DNA of 7,340 nucleotides from Azoarcus sp. (GCA_031268685.1 JAIRWW010000192.1:1-7340); one strand, 5' to 3'; positions 1-5,593 are shown, counted from the stretch's first letter. The notes: generated from the sequence alone by a model not told the origin. A program made the numbers and translations.

Positions 1-184
1 TTGCGGGATCGTGGGGCAGGGCTTCCACTTCCGCGTCGCTCTTCCATTGCGTCAGTTCCAGCACTTCGCCCGCTTCCAGGCAAAGCGATACGATCAGATG
101 CTTCAGTCCGTGGAATTGCGCCCAGTCGCGCTCGTCCCGGAAAGCCAGCACGGCGCGGCTCAGGTCTGGCAGCGTATCGGCCAT
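1..184 (-). CDS. MazG/DCTPP1-like nucleotide pyrophosphohydrolase, N-terminal part (cut by window edge)
   Basis: Translating leftward from the ATG at 184 gives 61 residues starting MADTLPDLSRAVLAFRDERD and still open at base 1. The segment ERDWAQFHGLKHLIVSL followed by EAGEVLELTQWKSD closely matches the first helices of the all-alpha MazG-like fold, especially the dCTPase DCTPP1 type (FAxERDWxQFHxPRNL, then GEVGELAELFQWK in that family). The E-x-G-E-x-x-E motif (the E, E and E of EAGEVLE) supplies the Mg-binding acidic residues; the second acidic motif would lie beyond the edge. Family enzymes hydrolyse (d)NTPs, often modified dCTP, to the monophosphate and pyrophosphate in the cytoplasm. An AGGAG site (198-194) sits 9 nt before the ATG. 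It starts 47 nt after the DUF2269 gene on the same strand with no visible terminator between, so it may be the last or a later gene of that operon. Substrate specificity is not decidable from this fragment. Confidence 0.85.
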   Translation of the reverse strand, partial: MADTLPDLSRAVLAFRDERDWAQFHGLKHLIVSLCLEAGEVLELTQWKSDAEVEALPHDPA

Positions 185-231
185 GGGGCGGAACTCCTGT
201 CTGTCGGAACGGGGGCATGATAATCCGCATT

Positions 232-702
232 TCAGAAGGACTTGTTCACCATCAGGAAAAAGATCGCGGTCACCGCCGTAAACGCCGGGTAGCCGAGCCA
301 TTCCCAGCGGCGCGCGAAGCGCCAGTAGCGGGGCGGTAGTGTGTGTCCGCCGGTGCGGGCGGTTTCTTCCGCCATGTCGCGCAGTTTGAGTTGCAGCCAG
401 ACGACGGGCAGCCAGCAGGCGCCTGCGAGGAAAAAGAGCGCGAGCGAGGCGAGTATCCAGCCGGTGGTGAGTGTCCAGCCGCCTTGCTGCATCAGCCATA
501 GCCCTGAGAGCGGCTGAATGATGACGGTGGGCGTGGTGAACCATGTGTCGGCGCGCACGACGAGGCGGCTGACCGCGGCGATTGCTTGCACGTTTTTTGT
601 GCGATTGATGAAAAAGAGATAAAACGCTGTGCCGAAGCCCGTGCCGACCATGAGTACGGACGAGACGATGTGCAGCCATTTGACGAGCAGATAGGTGTTC
701 AT
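232..702 (-). CDS. DUF2269 family integral membrane protein
   Basis: This 156-residue protein is almost entirely hydrophobic, with four predicted membrane helices at about residues 9-31, 54-71, 79-104 and 136-151. It begins MNTYLLVKWLHIVSSVLMVG, the characteristic opening of the DUF2269 family of predicted bacterial membrane proteins. Its biochemical role is unknown. The His in KWLH at the start of helix 1 is typical of small four-helix membrane proteins, and I would not go beyond noting it. The start is well supported: the ATG overlaps the upstream SDR stop as ATGA (702-699), and AGAGGAAA lies just upstream. The coupling suggests it is made together with the SDR-DoxX protein and may act with it in the cytoplasmic membrane. 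Length is normal for the family and no damage is visible. Confidence 0.85.
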   Translation of the reverse strand: MNTYLLVKWLHIVSSVLMVGTGFGTAFYLFFINRTKNVQAIAAVSRLVVRADTWFTTPTVIIQPLSGLWLMQQGGWTLTTGWILASLALFFLAGACWLPVVWLQLKLRDMAEETARTGGHTLPPRYWRFARRWEWLGYPAFTAVTAIFFLMVNKSF

Positions 703-1952
703 GATGCGGTTTCCTCTGCATGGAGTTGAACGATGAGCGCCGCGATTGCCAGATTTTTGAGCACCGGCCCGAAGGGATGGAGCAGGAATTCAGGCAGTCG
801 CCAGCAGATCGCCAGGGTGTAGGCGGCGACGAGGGCGAACTGGAACAGCCAGAGTTTTCGTCCGGGCCGGATAAGGGTCAGGATGCCCATGAGCGCGTCG
901 AAGGCTGTGGCGAGCGCGAGCGTGGCCAGCGCCGCTGTCCCTGTCAGGCCGAAGGGGCGCAGCAGTTCCAGGCTTTCTGTGATCGGGAAGATGCCGGCGG
1001 AGACGAATGCGGTCAAAAGCCAGATGGCAGCCAGCACGCCGATGAGCATGGGCCGCCGCCAGGCGGCGAGCGCCGGGAGGCGCAGGCGCGCGGCATCTTC
1101 GGGCGATGCGAAGGCGGCGGGATCGCGCGGCGGCGGGGCGGGGATGTCCGCCGTGTCTCCGGTGTCGGCGCGGTTGCCGTGCTTCATCATGGTCCAGGTG
1201 TCGCGGCTCAGGAGGGAAGCGCGGAACATTCCGGCGCAGCGCGCCGCTGCCGCCATGACGAAGGCCGGAACCGGCAGCTGTGGCGCGGGCGGCAGCTTCA
1301 TCAGCTTGCGATAAGTCTCCATCCAGTCCGCGTAACCCAGGGCGCGGGGGCCGCAGAGGCGGCGCACGCGGCTGGGCGCGGCGGGCATCGCAAGGCATGC
1401 CGCGACGGACTGTGCCACGTCTTCCACATGCACGGGCCGCAGTTCGCCCACGCCGCGCGGAATGCAGAGTATGGGCAGGCTGGCTATCGTCAGGAAGAAG
1501 CGCGTCGATGCGCCTTCCGGCCCGAAGATGAGCGCGGGCCGCAATATCGTGGCATTTTCGGGCATGGTTTCCAGCAAGGCCGCATCCGCCGCATATTTGC
1601 TGGCGAGATAAGGCATCGATGCGGGCGCGCCGAGGGCGGAGATTTGCACGATCTTTTTGATGCCCGCCATGGATGCGGCGCGGAACAGCGCTGCCGGGGC
1701 GTGATGATGGATGCGCGCAAAGTCGCCCGCCTGTCGTTCGCGCAGGATGCCGACGGCGTTGACGATGGCGTCCACGCCTTCAAGCCGGGGAAGCCAGACT
1801 TCCGGCCTCAGGTCGCGCTGGTAGTCGATTGCGATGTCGCCGGGGTGACGGAGGTGGTGTACGCCGCGAATGACTTGATGGCCAGCGGCGGCGAGCGCCC
1901 GGTGGATCGCCTGCCCGAGAAATCCGTCCGCGCCGCAGAGCAGGACTTTCAT
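699..1952 (-). CDS. SDR-family NAD(P)-binding protein fused to a C-terminal DoxX-like membrane domain
   Basis: A 417-residue protein. The N-terminal Rossmann part opens MKVLLCGADGFLGQAIHRAL, with the GxxGxxG dinucleotide-binding loop at residues 7-13, NAVG at 66-69 and a YxxxK pair at Y115/K119 (YLASK), as in extended or atypical SDRs that resemble nucleoside-sugar epimerases and complex I assembly-type proteins. From about residue 299 the chain becomes membranous, with four helices near 303-320, 338-361, 367-385 and 395-410, matching the DoxX-like domain known to follow such SDRs. The reading frame is open upstream to an ATG at 2054, which would add 34 Arg/Pro-rich residues. I choose the ATG at 1952 because it gives the normal SDR start, has GGAG upstream, and overlaps the DCC gene stop as ATGA. 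Its own stop overlaps the DUF2269 start in the same way. Family knowledge suggests a membrane-bound NAD(P)-dependent oxidoreductase; the substrate is unknown. Confidence 0.87.
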   Translation of the reverse strand: MKVLLCGADGFLGQAIHRALAAAGHQVIRGVHHLRHPGDIAIDYQRDLRPEVWLPRLEGVDAIVNAVGILRERQAGDFARIHHHAPAALFRAASMAGIKKIVQISALGAPASMPYLASKYAADAALLETMPENATILRPALIFGPEGASTRFFLTIASLPILCIPRGVGELRPVHVEDVAQSVAACLAMPAAPSRVRRLCGPRALGYADWMETYRKLMKLPPAPQLPVPAFVMAAAARCAGMFRASLLSRDTWTMMKHGNRADTGDTADIPAPPPRDPAAFASPEDAARLRLPALAAWRRPMLIGVLAAIWLLTAFVSAGIFPITESLELLRPFGLTGTAALATLALATAFDALMGILTLIRPGRKLWLFQFALVAAYTLAICWRLPEFLLHPFGPVLKNLAIAALIVQLHAEETAS

Positions 1953-2395
1953 GGCCGGTCTCCGCGCATGGTTTGCGGCACGCGGCAAGCGCCATCGGTG
2001 CAATCCGGCGGCGTCAGGCGGCGGAAAATGCCGCCGAAATGCTTTGACAGCCATGTGCGGCGGCGGGCGAAGCAGCTATAGGCGAGTTCGGTGATTTGCG
2101 CGAGGACGGGGAGCCGCGTGGGCGCTGCGATCCACCCGAAGCCCACTGCCGCGAGCGCCAGCCGGAAAACTTCCGGCCCTTCGACGATGACGCCGTCGGC
2201 GCGTCGCGCAGTGATGCGGGCGAGCAGGGCTTCTCTGTCGCGCCCGTAGCGGGCCGGGTCGAAATCCGGGGCGGTGACGTCGATGAAATGAAGGCGCTGA
2301 TGTTTGTCGCGGCGGCGCAGTCTGGCCACGTCGCAAAGGCAGATGGGGCAGTTGCCATCGTAGAGAAATTCCAGTGGATAGATGCCGGTGTCCAT
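1949..2395 (-). CDS. DCC family (DUF393) thiol-disulfide oxidoreductase-like protein
   Basis: This 148-residue protein carries the family signature near its N-terminus: LYDGNCPIC, with D13, C16 and C19 forming the DxxCxxC motif from which the DCC family takes its name. The surrounding PLEFLYDGNCPICLCDV and later HFIDVTAPDFDP segments are typical DUF393 sequence. The fold is thioredoxin-like and the CxxC pair is presumed to be redox active, but no substrate is established for this group. There is no signal peptide, so it is probably cytoplasmic. It is the first gene of the minus-strand operon: AAAGGAG (2409-2403) is 7 nt from the ATG, and an 18-bp palindrome lies just upstream over the inferred promoter. 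Its TGA overlaps the ATG of the SDR gene. A short Cys-containing tail (PDCTDGACRV) precedes the C-terminus. Confidence 0.88.
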   Translation of the reverse strand: MDTGIYPLEFLYDGNCPICLCDVARLRRRDKHQRLHFIDVTAPDFDPARYGRDREALLARITARRADGVIVEGPEVFRLALAAVGFGWIAAPTRLPVLAQITELAYSCFARRRTWLSKHFGGIFRRLTPPDCTDGACRVPQTMRGDRP

Positions 2396-2420
2396 GATGA
2401 TTCTCCTTTGTTGTCTGTAG

Positions 2421-2438
2421 TTTCAGTAAAAACTGAAA
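2421..2438. promoter_or_regulatory. Palindromic operator, probable GbsR/MarR-type repressor site
   Basis: The sequence TTTCAGTAAAAACTGAAA is a perfect inverted repeat with 7-bp arms (TTTCAGT / ACTGAAA) around an AAAA centre. It lies 26 bp from the DCC start codon and covers the inferred -10 element, where a dimeric winged-helix repressor would block RNA polymerase. The GbsR/MarR regulator encoded next door is the obvious candidate ligand. A 13/18 match to it occurs upstream of that regulator's own gene. The palindrome is seen directly; binding is inferred. Confidence 0.65.
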
Positions 2439-2453
2439 TGTTCGGGCTTTAAA
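2425..2453 (-). promoter_or_regulatory. Inferred sigma-70-type promoter of the DCC-SDR-DUF2269 operon
   Basis: On the minus strand a -35-like TTTAAA (2453-2448, 4/6 match to consensus) is followed after 17 bp by a -10-like TTTACT (2430-2425, 4/6). Initiation would fall near 2418, giving a leader of about 23 nt that contains the ribosome site. The -10 lies inside the palindromic operator. The match is modest and rests partly on its sensible position. Confidence 0.4.
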
Positions 2454-2534
2454 AAAGCGGCGGATGCCGCATGCGGGGCCGGCGCGCTGCTACCGGTTAT
2501 GTTCGATACTGGTCAGATACATGACAGGATGTTT

Positions 2535-2560
2535 CGTTCGCTCTGAGTCTGTCGAAGGGC
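2535..2560. repeat. Degenerate copy of a widespread REP-like intergenic repeat
   Basis: The plus strand reads CGTTCGCTCTGAGTCTG followed by TCGAAGGGC. It is built around an inverted TTCG (2537-2540) and CGAA (2553-2556), with a CTGAG core between. From memory this resembles the TTCG-CCCTGAGCCTGT-CGAA repeat scattered between genes in many bacterial genomes, with a few substitutions here. It may act as a hairpin downstream of the regulator gene on the minus strand. Assignment is by recall and not by search. Confidence 0.45.
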
Positions 2561-2602
2561 ATTTCCATGGAATCAAGGGCTTTGGTCAAGCTCGGCTCGA
2601 AC

Positions 2603-2630
2603 GGTCAATGCCGGTCTGGTCAATGCCGGT
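2603..2630. repeat. Two-copy tandem repeat, 15-bp period
   Basis: GGTCAATGCCGGT occurs at 2603-2615 and again exactly at 2618-2630, separated by CT. Both copies are identical over 13 bp. It lies in the non-coding spacer downstream of the regulator gene. No function is apparent; it could be slippage or a pair of protein-binding sites. Confidence 0.6.
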
Positions 2631-2670
2631 TGATGGCAGGGAATGCGCGATATGAGTCGTTGCGGCGACG

Positions 2671-3204
2671 TCATTCTTCCTTTTTCTTTCGCACGAAGTC
2701 GTGCAGCTTCGCGCCCATTTTGAGGATTTTCATCAGGGTTTCCGGCTCCTGCCGCAACATTTCGTCGGCCCAGACGGTGAGTATGCGGATGAATTCGCGC
2801 GTTTCCTGGATGCGTTGCCGCACACCCGGCATTTCTTCGGCGAAGTCGGGGCTGGCGATGAACTCGCCAAGCACCGCCAGCGTTGGTTCTACTTCACGCT
2901 GTTTGCGGCCTTCGACGATCAGCTTGAACAGCTCCCAGACATCTCCCGAAGTCTCGAAGTGGTCGCGCCTGTCGCCCATGATGTGGCTGACTTTCACCAG
3001 CCGCCATGCCAGTAGTTCTTTGAGGCTCGTGCTGACATTGGAGCGCGCCACCGAGAGCGTTTCCGCGATTTCGTCCGCCGCCAGCGGGCATCCGGCGAGG
3101 TAGAGCAGGGCATGGATTTGCGCCACGCTGCGGTTGACGCCCCAGCGCGCGCCCATTTCGCCCCAGTGCAGGATGAATCGTTCGGAGATCGGTGTGAGTT
3201 TCAT
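2671..3204 (-). CDS. GbsR/MarR family transcriptional regulator
   Basis: A 177-residue DNA-binding protein. The opening MKLTPISERFILHWGEMGAR and WGVNRSVAQIHALLYL are characteristic of the GbsR branch of MarR-like regulators. The helix-turn-helix lies near residues 42-65 (PLAADEIAETLSVARSNVS, the last helix being the recognition helix), followed by a wing near 70-85 (VKVSHIMGDRRDHFE). The C-terminal half is helical and probably forms the dimer and effector part. The start is constrained because an in-frame TGA lies four codons upstream and no other start codon intervenes. There is no convincing Shine-Dalgarno site; with the promoter inferred at 3213-3241 the transcript could begin only 2-3 nt before the ATG. 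It probably represses the downstream minus-strand operon and itself through related palindromes. Family members respond to small molecules or osmotic and redox signals; the inducer here is unknown. Confidence 0.88.
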   Translation of the reverse strand: MKLTPISERFILHWGEMGARWGVNRSVAQIHALLYLAGCPLAADEIAETLSVARSNVSTSLKELLAWRLVKVSHIMGDRRDHFETSGDVWELFKLIVEGRKQREVEPTLAVLGEFIASPDFAEEMPGVRQRIQETREFIRILTVWADEMLRQEPETLMKILKMGAKLHDFVRKKKEE

Positions 3205-3212
3205 GGCGACGA

Positions 3213-3241
3213 ATCAGGGGTTGTTCTGAATGTTCTGTCAA
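3213..3241 (-). promoter_or_regulatory. Inferred promoter of the GbsR/MarR regulator gene
   Basis: A perfect -35 TTGACA (3241-3236, minus strand) is followed after 17 bp by CCTGAT (3218-3213), a weak 3/6 match to the -10. Transcription would start near 3206, almost at the ATG (3204), which fits the missing ribosome site. The -35 lies within a degenerate copy of the palindromic operator. Confidence 0.4.
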
Positions 3242-3249
3242 GAGTGAAA
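3232..3249. promoter_or_regulatory. Degenerate operator copy upstream of the regulator gene
   Basis: The minus strand reads TTTCACTCTTGACAGAAC, which matches the minus-strand form of the operator at 2421-2438 (TTTCAGTTTTTACTGAAA) at 13 of 18 positions, keeping the TTTCA and the AC-GAA outer parts. It covers the -35 hexamer, so a bound repressor would block its own promoter. Autoregulation is inferred. Confidence 0.4.
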
Positions 3250-3323
3250 TTTACAGCGAGCAGAACGCAGGGGCGCGGGGCGGCAGACAGCGCATGGCCT
3301 TGCTGTCCGGCAAGCTGCCTGGC

Positions 3324-3343
3324 GGGACGATTGCCATCGTCCC
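3324..3343. repeat. Hairpin, 8-bp perfect stem with 4-nt loop (copy A)
   Basis: GGGACGAT (3324-3331), loop TGCC, then ATCGTCCC (3336-3343) form a perfect stem. No T run follows on either strand, so it is not a typical intrinsic terminator. It shares stem length, loop length and the GGG...GAT/ATC...CCC pattern with the hairpin at 3474-3493. Confidence 0.55.
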
Positions 3344-3473
3344 CTGCGGCCACATGCACCGTAGATACCGTCTACCCTGTCAAGCGATTTGTGGAGAAAT
3401 CTGAGCGGTATGGAGTGCGATTTTTGAGCACGCCGAAGCACAGGTGTACGAGTTTGCGCATAGCCGCGCATAG

Positions 3474-3493
3474 GGGCGGATGGTAATCCGCCC
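3474..3493. repeat. Hairpin, 8-bp perfect stem with 4-nt loop (copy B)
   Basis: GGGCGGAT (3474-3481), loop GGTA, then ATCCGCCC (3486-3493) form a perfect GC-rich stem, immediately preceded by two copies of GCGCATAG. GGCGGAT...ATCCGCC stems are known from REP-like elements of various proteobacteria. No T run follows. Its start is exactly 150 bp from that of the similar hairpin at 3324. Confidence 0.6.
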
Positions 3494-3587
3494 GCAGGCT
3501 CGAACACGCTGCCGATATCAGGGCAACTTCGTCAGAGTAACTTCGGTTCAAATGAGAAAGAAGCGAACGAAGGGTGAGGATATAGCG

Positions 3588-3655
3588 TTGGCAAGTTTTG
3601 TGGCGCTGCGGTGAATACGCTAAATGGCAGATTATAATCGCGACAATAAAGGAGG
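3588..3655 (+). promoter_or_regulatory. Promoter region and ribosome site of the hydrolase-SPFH operon
   Basis: A perfect TATAAT lies at 3633-3638. The hexamer 16 bp upstream (3611-3616, GTGAAT) is a weak -35. A good TTGGCA (3588-3593) is present further up but lacks a well-spaced strong -10. If TATAAT is used, the transcript starts near 3645, just ahead of the very strong AAAGGAGG (3648-3655), and the ATG at 3624 would not be on the message. This supports the start at 3660. Confidence 0.4.
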
Positions 3656-3659
3656 CGTT

Positions 3660-5237
3660 ATGTCCGTGAAATCACTTCATCCCTTCCATCCGATCATCTA
3701 CGTGCGCGGCTTTGCCGCGACCCAGGGCGCGGTCGACGAGGCCGTCGCCGATCCGTACATGGGTTTCAACATCGGCTCGACGAAAGCGCGCACAGCCTGG
3801 ACCGGAGAAATCAAGCGCTTTTTCTTTGAATCGCCGCTCGTCCGCTTGATGGGCGATTACGGTTATTCCGACGTTTTCGAGGGCGGCGAGGACATCCTGG
3901 ATAGCGAGCGGAACGACCGCCCGCTGCCTTACCGCAGCGTTGTCATCTACCGCTATTACGACGAAGCCAGCACGGATTTCGGCGGCGGCGACACGCCGCC
4001 GATCGAGAGCTTCGCGCGCGGACTCGACCGGTTGATCCTGCGCCTGCGCGACAAGGTCTGCGCCAATCCTAAAAACGACGTCGCGGAAGAAGATTTCCGC
4101 GTCTATCTCGTCGCGCATTCGATGGGCGGGCTCATCTGCCGTGCGTTCCTGCAAAATCCGGAACTGGGTTCGCCAGAGGCGCGCGGCGCGGTCGACAAGG
4201 TGTTTACCTACGCCACGCCGCACAACGGCATCGATCTGCGCGTCGTGCGCAACGTTCCCGGCTGGCTGAGTTTTGGCGACATCAGCAACTTCAACCGCGA
4301 GCGGATGGGCAAGTATCTCGCGTTGCCGGACGCGGGCGATGTTTCGGTCGTGCGCGGCTTCCCGCCGGAGCGCGTCTTCAACCTGATCGGCACCGACGCG
4401 CGCGACTACACCGAGTTGCGCGGCCTGTCCGCGCTGGCCGCCGGAGCCGGCAGCGACGGGTTGGTGCGCATCGCCAACGCGGCGACACACGGTCCGGGGC
4501 CGGACGGCAGGGACATATCTTCGCCGCGGGCCTTCGTGCACCGCAGCCATTCCGGACACTACGGCATCGTCAATTCGGAGGAAGGCTACCAGAATCTTTC
4601 CCGTTTCCTGTTCGGCACGCTGCGCGTCGACGGCATCCTGGACATCGATGACATTTCGCTGCCGAGCGAGGTCGCCGAGGCGCTGAAGGCCGGCAAGACG
4701 GTCAACGCTTCTTACCAGTTCGAAGTCGCGGTCGGCATCCGCGGCTACCAGTGGCAGGTCACCCGGCGCGATGCGCGCGAGCATTCGGCAATCTTTCGCA
4801 CCTACGGCGACCTCTTTCCCGGCGAGCCCAATACGCAGCGTCCGCCCGACCGGAGCTGGAGCCCGCATCTGTTCTCGGTCTTTCTCGATCCGGAGAGGAG
4901 CGTCAGTGCGTCGGGCTCGGTCAGCTTTGCCTTCGACCTGAACATCCTTGTTCCCGACTACGAGGTCGACGGCGCTCTGTTCATGAAGCACCACTATGAA
5001 GGCGGCTATATCTTGCGCCGGCAGATCATCGTCGAAGCCTTCCCCGGTGGCAAGGGGCCGATGGACTGGCAGATCAAGTACGGCTTCCAGGAAGACAATC
5101 CCGGAAAGCCGGGCGAGAACGCAGAGATCTACCCCCTCACTGACGGCAACGGCGTGGCTTTCGACATCGATATTGCGCAACGCGCGCGGCCCGGTTTTAC
5201 CGGCAGGCTGCGCGTCGAGGCGCGGCCCTGGCGCTGA
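3660..5237 (+). CDS. Lipase/esterase-like serine alpha/beta-hydrolase with an unrecognised C-terminal domain
   Basis: A 525-residue protein with no signal peptide, so probably cytoplasmic. The nucleophile elbow is AHSMGG with Ser154. A likely triad is completed by Asp266 (GSDGLVRI) and His300 (SHSGHYGIVNS), in the order and spacing usual for lipases and PGAP1-like esterases. The first strand and oxyanion region reads HPIIYVRGFA, with Arg16-Gly17 where many lipases have His-Gly. The hydrolase part runs to about residue 340. The remaining 185 or so residues are rich in predicted beta strands (for example SVSASGSVSFAFDLNILV, then YILRRQIIVEAF) and I cannot name the domain. The frame is open to an ATG at 3624, but AAAGGAGG (3648-3655), 4 nt from the ATG at 3660, decides for the shorter form. 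It is the first gene of a plus-strand operon with a small membrane protein, an SPFH protein and an NAD-kinase-like protein. An ester or lipid substrate is likely from the fold; the actual substrate is unknown. Confidence 0.82.
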   Translation: MSVKSLHPFHPIIYVRGFAATQGAVDEAVADPYMGFNIGSTKARTAWTGEIKRFFFESPLVRLMGDYGYSDVFEGGEDILDSERNDRPLPYRSVVIYRYYDEASTDFGGGDTPPIESFARGLDRLILRLRDKVCANPKNDVAEEDFRVYLVAHSMGGLICRAFLQNPELGSPEARGAVDKVFTYATPHNGIDLRVVRNVPGWLSFGDISNFNRERMGKYLALPDAGDVSVVRGFPPERVFNLIGTDARDYTELRGLSALAAGAGSDGLVRIANAATHGPGPDGRDISSPRAFVHRSHSGHYGIVNSEEGYQNLSRFLFGTLRVDGILDIDDISLPSEVAEALKAGKTVNASYQFEVAVGIRGYQWQVTRRDAREHSAIFRTYGDLFPGEPNTQRPPDRSWSPHLFSVFLDPERSVSASGSVSFAFDLNILVPDYEVDGALFMKHHYEGGYILRRQIIVEAFPGGKGPMDWQIKYGFQEDNPGKPGENAEIYPLTDGNGVAFDIDIAQRARPGFTGRLRVEARPWR

Positions 5238-5263
5238 TACATGAATACACCAAGGAGAACGAC

Positions 5264-5593
5264 ATGATCATCTGGCGAGGCTGGGGAATTCTGGCGCTGG
5301 TCATTCCCGTTACGCTGGCAATGCTGACCGAGAGTATGTGCGATGAGCTGCTGGACGGCGGAGCGTCCAGCGCGTATTTACAGGCGGGATTCGGCGCAGG
5401 ACTACTCGCCGTCTGGTTCCTGGGGCGCTGGCTGAACGACCGGCCGCAAAGGATATTGCTCGACCCGAAAAGTGGCGAGCGGGTCGTCTTGATAGGCGAA
5501 CATTCGCTTTACTGGATTCCCATGCAATATTGGGCGCTCATCGGGCTGGGAGGGTTGGTCATGTATTGGCTCAGTCTGATCTGGGGCAGGTAG
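5264..5593 (+). CDS. Small membrane protein, three predicted helices, unknown function
   Basis: This 109-residue protein begins MIIWRGWGILALVIPVTLAM. Hydrophobic helices are predicted at about residues 6-22, 39-57 and 86-106. A hydrophilic loop at 58-85 contains NDRPQRILLDPKSGERVVL and reads like a short folded or binding segment. AAGGAG (5252-5257) lies 6 nt before the ATG, and the gene begins 26 nt after the hydrolase stop, so co-expression is very likely. I do not recognise a named family, although short proteins with this kind of opening occur in other proteobacteria in my recollection. Its placement just before an SPFH membrane protein suggests a partner in the same membrane assembly; this is inference only. 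Confidence 0.75.
   Translation: MIIWRGWGILALVIPVTLAMLTESMCDELLDGGASSAYLQAGFGAGLLAVWFLGRWLNDRPQRILLDPKSGERVVLIGEHSLYWIPMQYWALIGLGGLVMYWLSLIWGR

Larger units (their letters stand above)
2396..2670. other. Intergenic spacer between the regulator gene and the DCC operon
   Basis: This 275-bp stretch has no credible gene; the short plus-strand reading frame at 2464-2655 lacks a ribosome site and resembles nothing I know. It holds the DCC operon promoter and operator (2418-2453), a REP-like repeat (2535-2560), a perfect 10-bp palindrome TTCCATGGAA (2563-2572) and a tandem repeat (2603-2630). I see no strong GC stem followed by a T run to end the regulator transcript, so some read-through from the regulator gene into the operon is possible. 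Confidence 0.7.
3205..3659. other. Divergent intergenic region between the regulator gene and the hydrolase operon
   Basis: About 455 bp without a gene I can support. Reading frames exist here (minus 3238-3507, plus 3112-3486), but they have compositionally biased, unfamiliar products. Contents from left to right: the regulator's promoter and operator-like site (3213-3249), a hairpin (3324-3343), a small 5-bp inverted repeat GTAGA/TCTAC (3361-3375), a direct repeat GCGCATAG (3456-3463 and 3466-3473), a second hairpin (3474-3493), a direct repeat AACTTCG (3525-3531 and 3539-3545), and the promoter region of the plus-strand operon. It also appears less GC-rich towards its right end. Confidence 0.65.

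Noticed and set aside
1..339. Plus-strand reading frames at the left edge
   Set aside because: They overlap the MazG-like and DUF2269 genes on the minus strand, which carry clear family sequence. The plus-strand products are Arg/Pro/Gly-rich.
720..2081. Long plus-strand reading frame of 453 codons
   Set aside because: It lies opposite the SDR-DoxX and DCC genes, which have family motifs, ribosome sites and ATGA coupling. Its product is Gly/Arg/Gln/Glu-rich and low in hydrophobic order, typical of the antisense of a GC-rich gene.
2464..2655. Plus-strand frame of 63 codons in the 2396-2670 spacer
   Set aside because: It has no ribosome site, spans the REP-like and tandem repeats, and its product is not recognisable.
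3324..3493. Hairpins read as intrinsic terminators
   Set aside because: Neither stem is followed by a T run on either strand, and no gene on either strand ends next to them.
3238..3507. Minus-strand frame of 89 codons upstream of the regulator
   Set aside because: The product is Arg/Ala/Cys-rich and unfamiliar, it would cover the regulator promoter and both hairpins, and I see no convincing reason to call it a gene.
3624..3659. Upstream ATG giving the hydrolase 12 more residues
   Set aside because: There is no ribosome site before it, TATAAT lies inside the added stretch, and AAAGGAGG sits directly before the ATG at 3660.
3672..5180. Long minus-strand reading frame of 502 codons
   Set aside because: It is the complement of the hydrolase gene, which has an intact catalytic triad and a strong ribosome site. 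The antisense product is Asp/Arg/Val-rich without recognisable motifs.
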